From Bradyrhizobium sp. sGM-13 (lineage in GTDB: Bacteria > Pseudomonadota > Alphaproteobacteria > Rhizobiales > Xanthobacteraceae): 64,000 nucleotides of DNA. A model generated the notes under the pieces. The model searched no databases and was not told the origin of the DNA. It worked only from the letters and a program-made list of their open reading frames with translations. Every line of letters begins with the position of its first letter. Positions within the stretch are counted from its first letter, which is position 1. The position numbers and the translations under genes were made by a program. Location of the stretch: the NCBI RefSeq assembly GCF_018398875.1, contig NZ_JAGWDK010000010.1, positions 186,001 through 250,000 on the forward strand, written 5' to 3'. Shown one piece after another: positions 43,762 to 52,830 of the stretch.

Positions 43762-43969
43762 CGTCACCGCACTGAGCGAGCGCCTTGACGCACTGGAAAT
43801 ACGGGCGACGTTCCAGGATGAGACGATCGAGGTGCTGAATCACACGATTACCGCACAGTGGCACCAGATCGATTCCTTGACGCGCCAATTGGCTGAACTG
43901 AAGGAGCGGCTGCGGGAAGCCGAAAGCAACTTGCCCGGTCCGGCGAACGAGCCGCCGCCGCACTATTGA
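43745..43969 (+). CDS. slyX: SlyX-family coiled-coil protein
   Basis: A 74-aa all-helical protein: LSERLDALEIRATFQDETIE, TAQWHQIDSLTRQLAELKER and a terminal PPPHY, the common SlyX ending. The function of SlyX is unknown despite conservation. It starts inside the trhO coding end, so translation is probably coupled. Confidence 0.82.
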   Translation: MARTNDVTALSERLDALEIRATFQDETIEVLNHTITAQWHQIDSLTRQLAELKERLREAESNLPGPANEPPPHY

Positions 43970-43980
43970 AGTACAAACAG

Positions 43981-44007
43981 AAACGCCCTCCCTTTGGGGG
44001 GCCGTTT
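43981..44007. terminator. Possible bidirectional terminator hairpin
   Basis: AAACG (43981-43985) pairs with CGTTT (44003-44007), enclosing CCCTCC and GGGGGG. It sits between the convergent slyX and a small minus-strand gene, with A- and T-rich flanks of the stem on both strands. Weakly matched inside. Confidence 0.45.
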
Positions 44008-44038
44008 GCCACGCGAAACAATTCGCGCCATTTTTGCA

Positions 44039-44260
44039 TTAGCGGAAGGCGGCGCGAACCCTGTGCCACAGCGATGGATTCTCATGTTCGTGATCGGCTT
44101 TCGACGGCGCCGGTTGCGCAGCGCTCACGGGGTCCGATGCCGGAAACGTGTCGACCAGCCCGGCCTCGAGTTTTTCATGGATTTCTCGGTCGGCCTTCAG
44201 CGCTTCGCGGGGATCGTCGGCGTGCTTGTCATGCGCAGCAGGATTGAACTTCTGGGCCAT
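44039..44260 (-). CDS. Small conserved hypothetical protein
   Basis: A 73-aa hydrophilic protein. The core LEAGLVDTFPASDPVSAAQP is a widespread motif of short alphaproteobacterial proteins of unknown function; a helical DPREALKADREIHEK precedes it. ATG 44260 is chosen because GGAGG lies five bases upstream; four codons upstream another ATG would contain this site. No membrane segment. Function unknown. Confidence 0.7.
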   Translation of the reverse strand: MAQKFNPAAHDKHADDPREALKADREIHEKLEAGLVDTFPASDPVSAAQPAPSKADHEHENPSLWHRVRAAFR

Positions 44261-44392
44261 AGGAACCTCCATGAGTGAGATAACGGCCCCGTTTTACGCC
44301 GGTTCCACGTTTGCCCTCGCTATCCGTCCTTGGCCTCGAGGGAACCTGCGTGTATCAGAGGCGCATCAGCCTCGCCCGCAGGAATCCACGTT

Positions 44393-45439
44393 TTGTCTCA
44401 GAAATCCGTCGTGAAACCTTTTGTCGAAGTGCTCTCCGGCCGCAGGCAGAACGTGCCGCCGGTGTGGATGATGCGACAGGCCGGCCGCTATCTGCCGGAG
44501 TATCGCGAGCTGCGCGCCAAGGCTGGAAGCTTTCTCGACCTGTGCTTTACGCCGGAATATGCCGCCGAGGTAACGCTGCAACCGATCCGCCGTTTCAACT
44601 TCGATGCGGCGATCATCTTTTCCGACATTCTCGTCATCCCCTACGCACTCGGCCGCTCCGTGCGCTTCGAGGCCGGAGAAGGTCCGCGGCTTGATCCGCT
44701 TGATACCCCCGAGCATGTCGCGGCGCTCGCGCGCCATGCCGATTTCGGCAAGCTCGAACCGGTCTATGAAGCGTTACGCCGCGTGAAGCGCGAGCTCGCA
44801 CCTGAGATCGCGCTGATCGGCTTCTGCGGCGCGCCCTGGACGGTCGCAACCTACATGGTTGCAGGACAAGGCACACCAGACCAGGCGCCGGCGCGGATGA
44901 TGGCCTACCGTCATCCCGAGGCGTTCGCTGAAATCATCGACGTGCTGGTGGAGAATTCGATCCAATATCTGCTCGGCCAGCTCAAGGCCGGCGCCGACTG
45001 CTTGCAGATTTTCGACACCTGGGCCGGCGTGCTGCCGCCGCGCGAATTCGAGCGCTGGTCGATCGAGCCGGCGAAGCGCATCGTTGCCGGCGTGCGCGCG
45101 CAAGTACCCGACGCCAAGATCATCGGCTTTCCGCGCGGCGCCGGCGCGCTGCTGCCGGCCTATGTGGAGGCAACGGGCGTCAATGCGGTCAGCATCGACT
45201 GGGCGGCCGAACCTTCCATGATCCGCGAGCGCGTGCAGAACCGTGTCGCCGTGCAGGGCAATCTCGACCCACTGGTGTTGATCGCAGGCGGCGCCGCACT
45301 CGACCGCGCCGTCGACGACGTGCTGGCGAACTACGCGCAAGGACGGCTGATCTTCAACCTCGGCCACGGCATCCAGCCGGAAACGCCGATCGCCCATGTC
45401 GAGCAGATGCTCAAGCGGGTGCGGGGGTGGAAGGGATGA
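44393..45439 (+). CDS. hemE: Uroporphyrinogen decarboxylase
   Basis: A 348-aa cofactor-free enzyme making coproporphyrinogen III for haem synthesis. The N-terminal block PPVWMMRQAGRYLPEYRELR holds the substrate arginines; IIFSDILVIPYALG contains the key aspartate; GFCGAPWTVATYM follows. The start is likely TTG 44393, with AGGA nine bases upstream, giving the usual KPFxEVLSGRR opening; an ATG 21 codons earlier would add an unconserved tail. It is not clustered with other hem genes here. Confidence 0.92.
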   Translation: MSQKSVVKPFVEVLSGRRQNVPPVWMMRQAGRYLPEYRELRAKAGSFLDLCFTPEYAAEVTLQPIRRFNFDAAIIFSDILVIPYALGRSVRFEAGEGPRLDPLDTPEHVAALARHADFGKLEPVYEALRRVKRELAPEIALIGFCGAPWTVATYMVAGQGTPDQAPARMMAYRHPEAFAEIIDVLVENSIQYLLGQLKAGADCLQIFDTWAGVLPPREFERWSIEPAKRIVAGVRAQVPDAKIIGFPRGAGALLPAYVEATGVNAVSIDWAAEPSMIRERVQNRVAVQGNLDPLVLIAGGAALDRAVDDVLANYAQGRLIFNLGHGIQPETPIAHVEQMLKRVRGWKG

Positions 45440-45450
45440 TGCGCGACATC

Positions 45451-45550
45451 GTCGTCATGCCCGCGAAGGCGGGCATCCAGTAACCGCCAGCGGAGGTAAG
45501 AGCCGAGACGTCACGGCGTACTGGATCATCCGCCTTCACGGATGATGACA
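45451..45550. repeat. Imperfect inverted repeat, TGCCCGCGAAGGCGGGCA type
   Basis: The left arm (45451-45482, with GCCCGCGAAGGCGGGC and CATCCAGTA) is mirrored by the right arm (45519-45550, TACTGGATCATCCGCCTTC). Each arm itself contains a small palindrome. It separates convergent hemE and the GMC oxidoreductase gene. Confidence 0.7.
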
Positions 45551-45576
45551 GCGGTGTTTGCCGCTGACGCCGTTGC

Positions 45577-47190
45577 CTACCTTGCATCCTCCAGAATCAT
45601 GTCCGACGCCTTCTCGGCGATCATGATGGTCGGCGCGTTGGTATTGCCCGACATCAGGTCCGGCATGATCGAGGCATCGACCACGCGAAGGCCCTCGATG
45701 CCGCGCACGCGCAAGCGCTGGTCGACGACCGCGAGCGCATCGCTGCCCATCCGGCAGGTCGAGGTGGGGTGATAGACCGTGCTGCCGGTGCGGCGGCAGA
45801 AATCCAGCAGCTCGTCGTCGCTCTGCACCTTCGAACCCGGATCGACTTCTGAGACCGCGTAAGCCTTCAGCGCGGGGGCTGCGAGGATCTTGCGCAGGAT
45901 GCGGATGCCGTCGATGAAAGCGCGGCGATCGGTTTCGGTGGCGAGGTAGTTGATACGGATTTCCGGCGGCATCGAAGGGTCCGCGCTTCTGATACGCAGC
46001 GAGCCGCGGCTTTCGGGGCGCAACTGGCAGACGGAGGCGGTGAACCCGGAAAGCGCGTGCAGCTTCTCGCCCATCTTGTCGGTCGAGAACGGCAGGAAAT
46101 GAATCTGGATGTCGGGCGACGCCAGCCGTGGGCTGGTCTTGAAGAAAGCGCCTGACGTGCCGGCCGCGATCGTCAGCGGCCCCTTGCGCAAGGCTGCGTA
46201 CTGAATGCCCGCCATCATCTTGCGGATCGGATTATTAACGACATCGTTGAGCGTACACCTTTGCGAACAGCGCGTGATCAGGCGGACCTGCATGTGGTCC
46301 TGCAGATCGTTGCCGACACCGGGCGCGTCGAGCACGATCTCGATGCCGTGCTGCTTCAACAGATCCGCCGGTCCGACGCCGGAGAGCTGCAGCAGTTGCG
46401 GCGAGTTGTATGCGCCGCTGGAGACCAGAATTTCCTTGCGCGCCCGAACCGTGCGCACGCGGCCTTCCTGCTTGTACTCGACCGCCTTGGCGCTGCGTCC
46501 TTCGAACAGGATGCGCTGCGCCAGCGCGGAAGTCTCGATGTGCAGGTTAGGCCGCTTCCTGGCGGGACGAAGGTAGGAGAACGCCGTGCTGGCCCGGCGC
46601 CCACGCCTTGTCGTGGTCTGGAAAAATCCCGCGCCCTCCTGCGTGGCGCCATTGAAATCGGGGTTGGTTGGAATGCCGATCTCGGACGCAGCGGTCACAA
46701 AGGCTTCCGACAACGGATCGTGATGCCGCCAGTCGGACACCGGCAGCGGGCCGCCGGTGCCGTGATATTTGTCCGCGCCGCGCTGCTGGTTCTCGGCCTT
46801 CTTGAAATAGGGCAGCACGTCGTCATAGCCCCAGCCGGCATTGCCGCGCTGGCGCCATCGATCGTAATCCTCATGCTGGCCGCGCACATAGAGCAGACCG
46901 TTGATGGAACTGGAGCCGCCAAGCACCTTACCGCGCGGCTGGAACACTTGCCTCCCGTTCAAGCCCGGTTCCGGCTCGGTCTGGTACATCCAGTTGACGG
47001 ATTTTTCCTTGAACAGTTTGCCGTAGCCGAGCGGCACGTGGATCCAGAGATTGGTGTCCTTCGGTCCGGCCTCCAGCAGCAAGACGGAATGCTTGCCGTC
47101 GGCCGTCAATCGATTGGCGAGCACGCATCCGGCCGAGCCAGCGCCGACGATGAGGTAATCGAATTCGGAAGTGTCATTGTTCTTGTTCAT
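45577..47190 (-). CDS. GMC-family FAD oxidoreductase (choline/alcohol dehydrogenase-like)
   Basis: A 537-aa flavoprotein. FAD-binding motif DYLIVGAGSAGCVLANRL, second GMC signature GGSSSINGLLYVRGQHEDYD, and SSGAYNSPQLLQLSGVGP are present; the C-terminal block HPTSTCRMGSDALAVVD carries the catalytic-region His. It oxidises an alcohol to an aldehyde; BetA-like naming is common, but no betaine genes are adjacent. ATG 47190 follows GGGGGAAA. Single gene. Confidence 0.88.
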   Translation of the reverse strand: MNKNNDTSEFDYLIVGAGSAGCVLANRLTADGKHSVLLLEAGPKDTNLWIHVPLGYGKLFKEKSVNWMYQTEPEPGLNGRQVFQPRGKVLGGSSSINGLLYVRGQHEDYDRWRQRGNAGWGYDDVLPYFKKAENQQRGADKYHGTGGPLPVSDWRHHDPLSEAFVTAASEIGIPTNPDFNGATQEGAGFFQTTTRRGRRASTAFSYLRPARKRPNLHIETSALAQRILFEGRSAKAVEYKQEGRVRTVRARKEILVSSGAYNSPQLLQLSGVGPADLLKQHGIEIVLDAPGVGNDLQDHMQVRLITRCSQRCTLNDVVNNPIRKMMAGIQYAALRKGPLTIAAGTSGAFFKTSPRLASPDIQIHFLPFSTDKMGEKLHALSGFTASVCQLRPESRGSLRIRSADPSMPPEIRINYLATETDRRAFIDGIRILRKILAAPALKAYAVSEVDPGSKVQSDDELLDFCRRTGSTVYHPTSTCRMGSDALAVVDQRLRVRGIEGLRVVDASIMPDLMSGNTNAPTIMIAEKASDMILEDAR

Positions 47191-47297
47191 TTGTTTCCCC
47201 CGCGGGCGGCCCAAAGAGGTAGCTGGGCCGCCACGGGCGGTCAATTGCCTCGCCGTCGCAGGCGAGGAAAAACGATCTTCAATGCAGCCGGCGCCGG

Positions 47298-48071
47298 CTA
47301 GCTTGCCAGTTTCAAAAAGTCCGGCGGCCGGCGCTCGGCGAACGCAACGAAAGCCTCACGCGCCTCCATGGTCTTTAAGCGAGCCGCGAACTGCTCGCTC
47401 TCGGCCTTGATCTGCGCCATCAGGAGTTCCGGATTGCGCATCAGCCGTTTGGTCGTGCTGACGGCGCCCGCCGGCTGTTTCGCCAACCGGGACGCGAAAG
47501 CCTTCGCTTCCGCATCGAGCTTGTCGAGCGGCACCACGCGGTTGGCAAGTCCCCAGGAGAATGCGGATTTGGCATCGACCGCCTCACCGAGCGCGAACAT
47601 CTCGAAGGCGCGGGCATAGCCGATGCGAAGCGGCATCAGCAGGCTGGAAGCGGCTTCCGGCACCAGCGCCAGATTAACGAACGGGGTCGACAACAGCGCA
47701 TTTTCGGCCAACACGACCAGATCGCAGTGCAAGAGCATCGTGGTGCCGATACCGACGGCGCGTCCCTGAACGGCTGCGACCAGCGGGCGGCTCGAATGTG
47801 CAAGCGCCTGCAGGAAGCGGCCGACATGGCGCTCGCCCTGAAGTGCGCCGGTTGCAATGGCTGCAAACTCGCCGACGTCGTTGCCAGCGGTAAACATGTC
47901 GCCCTCGCCGCGGATCAGCAGCACGCGGACGGATGAATCCGTCTCGGCGGCTTCGATCGCGTCCGCAAGCGCGCCGTACATCGCATTCGTCAGCGCGTTC
48001 TTCTTGTCGGGCCGAGCCATCGTCAGGCTCAAAATCCCGTCGCTCTTCTCGATCTTGATGTGCTCGGTCAT
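47298..48071 (-). CDS. Enoyl-CoA hydratase/isomerase family protein
   Basis: A 257-aa crotonase-fold protein of the ECI/PaaG style: SLTMARPDKKNALTNAMYGA, MFTAGNDVGEFA and GRAVGIGTTMLLHCDLVVLA supply the CoA-binding and oxyanion parts; TPFVNLALVPEAASSLLMPL the product loop. It probably isomerises or hydrates an enoyl-CoA. Its ATG overlaps the stop of the MarR gene (ATGA), so the regulator and enzyme are made together. GGAG precedes the start. Confidence 0.85.
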   Translation of the reverse strand: MTEHIKIEKSDGILSLTMARPDKKNALTNAMYGALADAIEAAETDSSVRVLLIRGEGDMFTAGNDVGEFAAIATGALQGERHVGRFLQALAHSSRPLVAAVQGRAVGIGTTMLLHCDLVVLAENALLSTPFVNLALVPEAASSLLMPLRIGYARAFEMFALGEAVDAKSAFSWGLANRVVPLDKLDAEAKAFASRLAKQPAGAVSTTKRLMRNPELLMAQIKAESEQFAARLKTMEAREAFVAFAERRPPDFLKLAS

Positions 48072-48508
48072 TCGTCTTCTCCTTTGGGAAATCTGCTCTG
48101 CATGGTGGTAAGCCAGCGCGCAACGACATCGATCTCGGCGTCGGTAAACCCTTCCGTGAGCCGCGCGTTGACGTCGGCGAGCCCGGCTTTCGACTGCGCC
48201 ATCGCCGCGCGGCCGGCCGGCGTCAGCCAGAGACGCCATGCACGCCCGTCATCCGGATCGGCGCGCCGCTCGATCAGGTTCGCCGCCGTCATCCGGTCCA
48301 CCAATCCGCTGATGCCAGGTGGTCCAAGATCGAGCGCCGCTCCGGCCTCGCCCATCAGGGCGCCGTCGCGCTGACCCAGGACGAAGAGCAGGCCGGACTG
48401 CGCGGCGGTCACGCCGCCGTGCGGGGATCGCGCCGCCATCCAGCGCTGCAGCCGGCGCTGCGCGACGTTAAGCAGGAACACGAGCCGGTGCTCGCGACGT
48501 GGGCTCAT
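48068..48508 (-). CDS. MarR-family transcriptional regulator
   Basis: A 146-aa winged-helix protein: VTAAQSGLLFVLGQRDGALM, GEAGAALDLGPPGISGLVDR, LIERRADPDDGRAWRLWLTP. It is co-transcribed with the enoyl-CoA hydratase, so CoA thioesters or aromatic acids are plausible ligands. A short palindrome ATATC-GAT-GATAT (48507-48519) overlaps its start and may be its own operator. Confidence 0.85.
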   Translation of the reverse strand: MSPRREHRLVFLLNVAQRRLQRWMAARSPHGGVTAAQSGLLFVLGQRDGALMGEAGAALDLGPPGISGLVDRMTAANLIERRADPDDGRAWRLWLTPAGRAAMAQSKAGLADVNARLTEGFTDAEIDVVARWLTTMQSRFPKGEDE

Positions 48509-48672
48509 ATCGATGATATCAATTTATTTCGCACGCGAACTATCTAGGCAAGTGCAAGGAGGTTGTCACGATTATTTTTTGATCCGGCTCATCGAGAGAT
48601 ATTCGGGGGCTCGTCGGTTTGAAACGAACCGGCGAGGAAGAAAAGCAAGCGTCGATAAATATTTAGCTAAAA

Positions 48673-48687
48673 AATCGATTTTCGATT
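48673..48687. promoter_or_regulatory. Palindrome upstream of the GntR gene
   Basis: AATCGATTTTCGATT is a perfect inverted repeat (AATCGA-TTT-TCGATT) 35 bp before the GntR ATG. The position suggests autoregulation of the GntR gene and of the transporter operon behind it. The 48509-48721 gap otherwise shows only A+T-rich sequence. Confidence 0.5.
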
Positions 48688-48721
48688 GACGATTTCACCT
48701 ACTCTCGCCAAGCTGCCCGCC

Positions 48722-49450
48722 ATGAGCAGTATCGGGTTGAGTTTTGGCGAGCGCCTCGCCGACGAACGGCCGCGAAGCCTGACATCCGCCGTTCAGGAAC
48801 GGCTGCGCGCGGATATTCTATCGACCCGGCTACTACCTGGCCAGAAGCTGCACATCGCCGGTCTCGCCAAGCAGTTTTCGGTCAGCCTCGCCGCGGTGCG
48901 CGAGGCGCTGTCGCGGCTGGTCGCGGACGGGTTGGTGCAGGCGTCCGACCAGCGCGGCTTTCGTGTCAGCCCGGTATCATCAGCCGACCTCAGGGACGTG
49001 ACGCAGACCCGCGTCGATATCGAAGGTCTGGCGCTGCGCCGTTCGATCGAGCGTGGCGATGCGGCATGGCTTGCCTCGGTGGAGAAGTCTTTTACGGCGC
49101 TCTGCGCCGTCCCCCACACCTATCCCGACGATCCGACGCATCACTATGAAGAATGGGTGGTGCGGCACCGCGTCTTCCACCGGACGCTCGTGAACGCCTG
49201 CGGCTCGCAATGGTTGCTGGGCTTTCGCGACGTCCTCCACGAGCAGAGCGAACGCTATCGAAGGCTTGCGATCCGGCGCAACACGGAACACACACGCGAC
49301 GTCGAGGCCGAACACGCGGCAATCGTGCGTGCCGTGCTCAAGCGCGATGCCGATGCCGCGGTCGCGGCGCTCTCGGAGCATTTCATGACGACCATGCACC
49401 TTGTCGAGCTCGCTACACCCAAAACCTTCGGAGGTGGCGACACCGCCTGA
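48722..49450 (+). CDS. GntR-family regulator, FCD (FadR-like) subgroup
   Basis: A 242-aa regulator: N-terminal winged helix (SLTSAVQERLRADILSTRLL, GLAKQFSVSLAAVREALSRL, GLVQASDQRGFRV) and a C-terminal all-helical FCD ligand domain. It opens the transporter/catabolic unit; 52 bp separate it from the binding-protein gene. Ligands of this subgroup are usually organic acids, so the transported compound or its product may be the effector. ATG 48722 is preferred over TTG 48686, which lies in the palindrome. Confidence 0.88.
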   Translation: MSSIGLSFGERLADERPRSLTSAVQERLRADILSTRLLPGQKLHIAGLAKQFSVSLAAVREALSRLVADGLVQASDQRGFRVSPVSSADLRDVTQTRVDIEGLALRRSIERGDAAWLASVEKSFTALCAVPHTYPDDPTHHYEEWVVRHRVFHRTLVNACGSQWLLGFRDVLHEQSERYRRLAIRRNTEHTRDVEAEHAAIVRAVLKRDADAAVAALSEHFMTTMHLVELATPKTFGGGDTA

Positions 49451-49502
49451 TCGACCGTTTGAAGACCAGATCAAATCAAGAAAAGCAAAGGGAAACGTCA
49501 CC

Positions 49503-50474
49503 ATGAGAATAACGCGACGCCATTTATTGGGAACGATTGCGGCCGCCACCGTGCTTGGCGCATCAGGCATGGCGCAAGCTACCGATACCGTGCGCATCGG
49601 GCTTCCGACGAAAACCTACTGGCCGACGACGATCGCGGAAACCGCAGTGCGCCAAAAACTGTTCGAGAAGGAAGGCATCGCGGCTGAACTCACGATCTAT
49701 CGCGGCGGCGCCGAGACCTTCGAGGCGATGGCGGCGGGCGCCGCCGACGTCATTCTCGACGCCAGTTCGTTGGTATCGGCCGGGCGCAAGAAGGGCGTGA
49801 ATTCCAAGGTGCTCGCGAGCGCAGCCACAGGCTATTACGGCTGGCAGTTGATGACGCTTTCGAAATCGACGCTTGGAGTGAAGGACCTGAACGGCAAGAA
49901 GGTCGCCATCACCTCCGCGGGCTCCGGCTCCGACCTGCTGGCGTTGTGGACCCAGCAGGACAAGAAGATCGAATTCACCCGTGTTCCCGTCGGCGGCGGC
50001 GGCCTGGTGCCGAACCTGCTTGCCGGGAATGTCGACGCGGCCGTCGTCTATTCGCCGCTGAGCTTCCAGATCTCAAAATCGGGCGAAGCACGCACCATCC
50101 TTGACTTCTCCAAGGAAGTGCCGCCGAACCTCGCCGCCGGCTGGATCGCGCTTGACAAATACGTGCAGGACAAGCCGCAACTCGTACAGAAGACGCTGAA
50201 CGCGCTCTATGGCGCGCTGATGTACATGCGCGCCAACAAGGACGCCTCCGTCAAGCTGATCACCGAACTCTATGAAATTCCCGCCGAGATCGCGGCGCTG
50301 GAGTATGAGAACACGATCATGAAGCTGGAAACCGACGGCAGCATGGATGGGCCGAAGATTCCGGAACAGCTCCAGCTCGCGCTCGACATGGCCAAGGCGG
50401 GCGGCATGAAGGACCTTGGGCCGGCCGCGGAAATTATCTCGACGCAGTTCAAGCCGGTTCCGACCAAGTTCTGA
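49503..50474 (+). CDS. ABC transporter substrate-binding protein, NMT1/SsuA type
   Basis: A 323-aa periplasmic protein. The signal sequence begins with a twin-arginine-like RITRRHLLGTIAAATVLGAS and is cleaved near AQATD. The NMT1/THI5-like core shows VRIGLPTKTYWPTTIAETAV, GAETFEAMAAGAADVILDAS and VAITSAGSGSDL. Family ligands include aliphatic sulfonates, nitriles, pyrimidines and aromatic acids. First structural gene of the importer. Confidence 0.88.
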   Translation: MRITRRHLLGTIAAATVLGASGMAQATDTVRIGLPTKTYWPTTIAETAVRQKLFEKEGIAAELTIYRGGAETFEAMAAGAADVILDASSLVSAGRKKGVNSKVLASAATGYYGWQLMTLSKSTLGVKDLNGKKVAITSAGSGSDLLALWTQQDKKIEFTRVPVGGGGLVPNLLAGNVDAAVVYSPLSFQISKSGEARTILDFSKEVPPNLAAGWIALDKYVQDKPQLVQKTLNALYGALMYMRANKDASVKLITELYEIPAEIAALEYENTIMKLETDGSMDGPKIPEQLQLALDMAKAGGMKDLGPAAEIISTQFKPVPTKF

Positions 50475-50484
50475 GATACGCGCG

Positions 50485-51240
50485 ATGCAAAGCGGGTTAG
50501 CGGTAAAGGCGGCGCGGGTTGCCATTGTGGTGGCGCTGTTTGCGATATGGGAAATCCTGTCGCGGACCGGCATCGTCAATCCGCGCCTGCTTCCCTCCGC
50601 CTCTGATACGCTGTCAACGCTTGGCGAGCTCTTGCAGCGCGCGAGTGTGCGCAAGGATCTCACGGTCACCGCAACCGAGGTGGTGACCGCGTTCGCCCTC
50701 GCGGTTCCGGTCGGCGCGCTGATCGGCTTCCTGATCGCGGAGAACCGCTATTTTGCCGAGGTGGCAAAGCCGCTGCTGTTCTTCGCCTTCAGCATTCCGA
50801 AGTCGATCTTCCTGCCGATGTTCATCCTGGTGTTCGGGGTCGGCTTTTCGCAGAAGGTGGGCTTCGGCTTCTTCTCGACGATCTTCATCGTGATCATATC
50901 GACCACGACGGCGGTAGAGTCGGTCAAGGTTGAGCATTTGACGGTCGCCCGCTCCTATGGCGCGACACCTGTTCAGACCGCGTTCCGCGTCTATCTGCCG
51001 AGCATGCTCCCCGTCCTGCTGGAAGCGCTGCGGATCTCGATGATCTTCAACCTCACCGGCGTCATTCTCGCCGAAATGTACGCCTCGCGCGACGGCATCG
51101 GGCACCAGATTGCGACTTGGGGCGAGAACTTCCAGATGAAGCAATTGCTGGCCGGCGTGGTGATGATCGCCGCCATCGCGATTGCCTTCAATGAACTGGT
51201 CAGATGGGTGGAAACACGATGCAGCCATTGGCGAACATAA
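50485..51240 (+). CDS. ABC transporter permease (SsuC/TauC type), first of two
   Basis: A 251-aa inner-membrane permease with about six helices; the N-terminal ALFAIWEILSRTGIVNPRLL is typical. The EAA-type loop (VKVEHLTVARSYGATPVQTA) contacts the ATPase. ATG 50485 is ten bases after the preceding stop. It overlaps the ATPase gene by 22 bp. Together with the second permease it should form a heterodimeric channel. Confidence 0.87.
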   Translation: MQSGLAVKAARVAIVVALFAIWEILSRTGIVNPRLLPSASDTLSTLGELLQRASVRKDLTVTATEVVTAFALAVPVGALIGFLIAENRYFAEVAKPLLFFAFSIPKSIFLPMFILVFGVGFSQKVGFGFFSTIFIVIISTTTAVESVKVEHLTVARSYGATPVQTAFRVYLPSMLPVLLEALRISMIFNLTGVILAEMYASRDGIGHQIATWGENFQMKQLLAGVVMIAAIAIAFNELVRWVETRCSHWRT

Positions 51241-52016
51241 CCCCGCTGAAGCCGGCCGGCGCGATTGAAGTCCGCAATGTCGGGCAGATCTTCAAGACCA
51301 CGACGCAGGATGTCGTCGCGCTGGAGGACGTCTCGCTCGATGTCAAACCGGGCCGCTTCGTGGTGCTGGTCGGCCCGAGCGGCTGCGGCAAGTCGACGCT
51401 TTTGATGATGATAGCGGGTTTGCGCCAGCAGACCTCCGGCACCATCACCATCAGCGGTGCGCCGATCCCCGAGCCCGATCCGAACCGGGTCGGCGTGGTG
51501 TTTCAGGAAGCCAGTCTGTTCCCCTGGCTGACGGCGGAAGAAAACGTCGAGTTTCCGCTGGCGCTGCGCGGCGTCACTAAAAACGATCGCCGCGCCAGGG
51601 CGCAAGACGCGCTGCAGCTCGTCGGGCTTGACGGCTTCGGCAAGCGCCATCCACACGAGTTGTCGGGCGGCATGAAGCAGCGCGTCTCGATTGCGCGCGG
51701 TCTGGTGCAGGATCCGCCGGTACTGCTGATGGACGAGCCGTTCGCGGCGCTCGACGAACAGACCCGCATGACCATGGGCGACGAGCTGCTGCGGATCTGG
51801 GCGGCGACCGGCAAGACGGTGGTGTTCGTGACCCACAGCCTGACGGAAGCGGTCTATCTCGCCGACGAGGTGATCGTGATGTCGCCGCGCCCCGGCCGCA
51901 TCGTCGATCATCTGCAGGTCTCGCTGCCCCGACCGCGCACCTATGAGATGCTGAGCGGCGACGCGTTCGGCAGCCTGCGCGACCGCATCTGGCGGCATAT
52001 CCGCAAATCGGCGTGA
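51219..52016 (+). CDS. ABC transporter ATP-binding protein (SsuB/TauB type)
   Basis: A 265-aa ATPase with Walker A GPSGCGKST, signature LSGGMKQR, Walker B LLMDEPFAALDEQTR and switch VTHSLTEA, all canonical. It energises the importer as a homodimer, in contrast to the glycerol system. ATG 51219 (GGTGG upstream) is chosen over an ATG five codons earlier. Seven bases separate it from the second permease gene. Confidence 0.88.
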   Translation: MQPLANITPLKPAGAIEVRNVGQIFKTTTQDVVALEDVSLDVKPGRFVVLVGPSGCGKSTLLMMIAGLRQQTSGTITISGAPIPEPDPNRVGVVFQEASLFPWLTAEENVEFPLALRGVTKNDRRARAQDALQLVGLDGFGKRHPHELSGGMKQRVSIARGLVQDPPVLLMDEPFAALDEQTRMTMGDELLRIWAATGKTVVFVTHSLTEAVYLADEVIVMSPRPGRIVDHLQVSLPRPRTYEMLSGDAFGSLRDRIWRHIRKSA

Positions 52017-52023
52017 GGTAGGC

Positions 52024-52824
52024 ATGAGCGCGGCAACACTTCGCAGATTGATCGTGATCAGCCTGATTGCGCTATGGGAAATCCTGCCGCGTGCCGGCTT
52101 CATTCCGGAACTGTTTCTGCCGTCACTGTCCTCGACGCTCGCGGCCGGATGGAATGAGGCGGGCGAATACGGCCACGCCCTTGCCGTCACGCTCTACGAG
52201 GTCGCAATCTCGATGGCGTTCGCCTGCGGCGGCGGCATCCTGCTCGGCGCCATCGTCGGCAGCCTGCCGCGGCCGCGCATCCTGATCATGCCGATGGTTT
52301 CGAGCCTCTATGCGGTGCCGCTGGTCATCCTTTATCCCGTCTTCACGGTCTGGCTCGGCATCGGCTCGGAATCCAAGATCGCATTCGCTTCGATCTATGG
52401 TTTTCTGCCGACGATGCTGGCGACTGCCGCGGGTATCCAGACCATCGATCCGCAATTGCTGCTGGCCGCCCGCAGCATGGGCGCGACGCTGAGCCAGCGG
52501 TTGGTTCGCGTCATCATTCCAGCGGCGATCCCGACCGTGTTGTCGGGGCTGCGCGTCGGCGGCGCGCTTGTGATCGTCGGTGTGGTGGTGTCGGAAATGC
52601 TGATTTCGTCGGCGGGCATCGGCTATCTGATCTCGCGCTACCGCACCATTCTCGATAGTCCGCACGTTTTCGCCGGCGTGTTGCTGGTGCTGGCGATGGC
52701 GATCGCCTTCAACGCCGCTATCAAATGGATCGAGCGTAAGGCCGCGATCTGGCAGACCGGCACGCGCGCCGGGCAAGACGCCGCCGGCGAAGTCGCGCCC
52801 GCTGCCCTGCAGCCTGCGACCTGA
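52024..52824 (+). CDS. ABC transporter permease (SsuC/TauC type), second of two
   Basis: A 266-aa permease of the same family as the one at 50485 but clearly divergent from it; it begins LIVISLIALWEILPRAGFIP and has its own EAA loop (QLLLAARSMGATLSQRLVRV). Two distinct permease genes beside one ATPase is less common in the SsuABC class, which usually has one. The C-terminal tail (about 25 residues) is Ala-rich and unconserved. Confidence 0.87.
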   Translation: MSAATLRRLIVISLIALWEILPRAGFIPELFLPSLSSTLAAGWNEAGEYGHALAVTLYEVAISMAFACGGGILLGAIVGSLPRPRILIMPMVSSLYAVPLVILYPVFTVWLGIGSESKIAFASIYGFLPTMLATAAGIQTIDPQLLLAARSMGATLSQRLVRVIIPAAIPTVLSGLRVGGALVIVGVVVSEMLISSAGIGYLISRYRTILDSPHVFAGVLLVLAMAIAFNAAIKWIERKAAIWQTGTRAGQDAAGEVAPAALQPAT

Positions 52825-52830
52825 CGGAGC

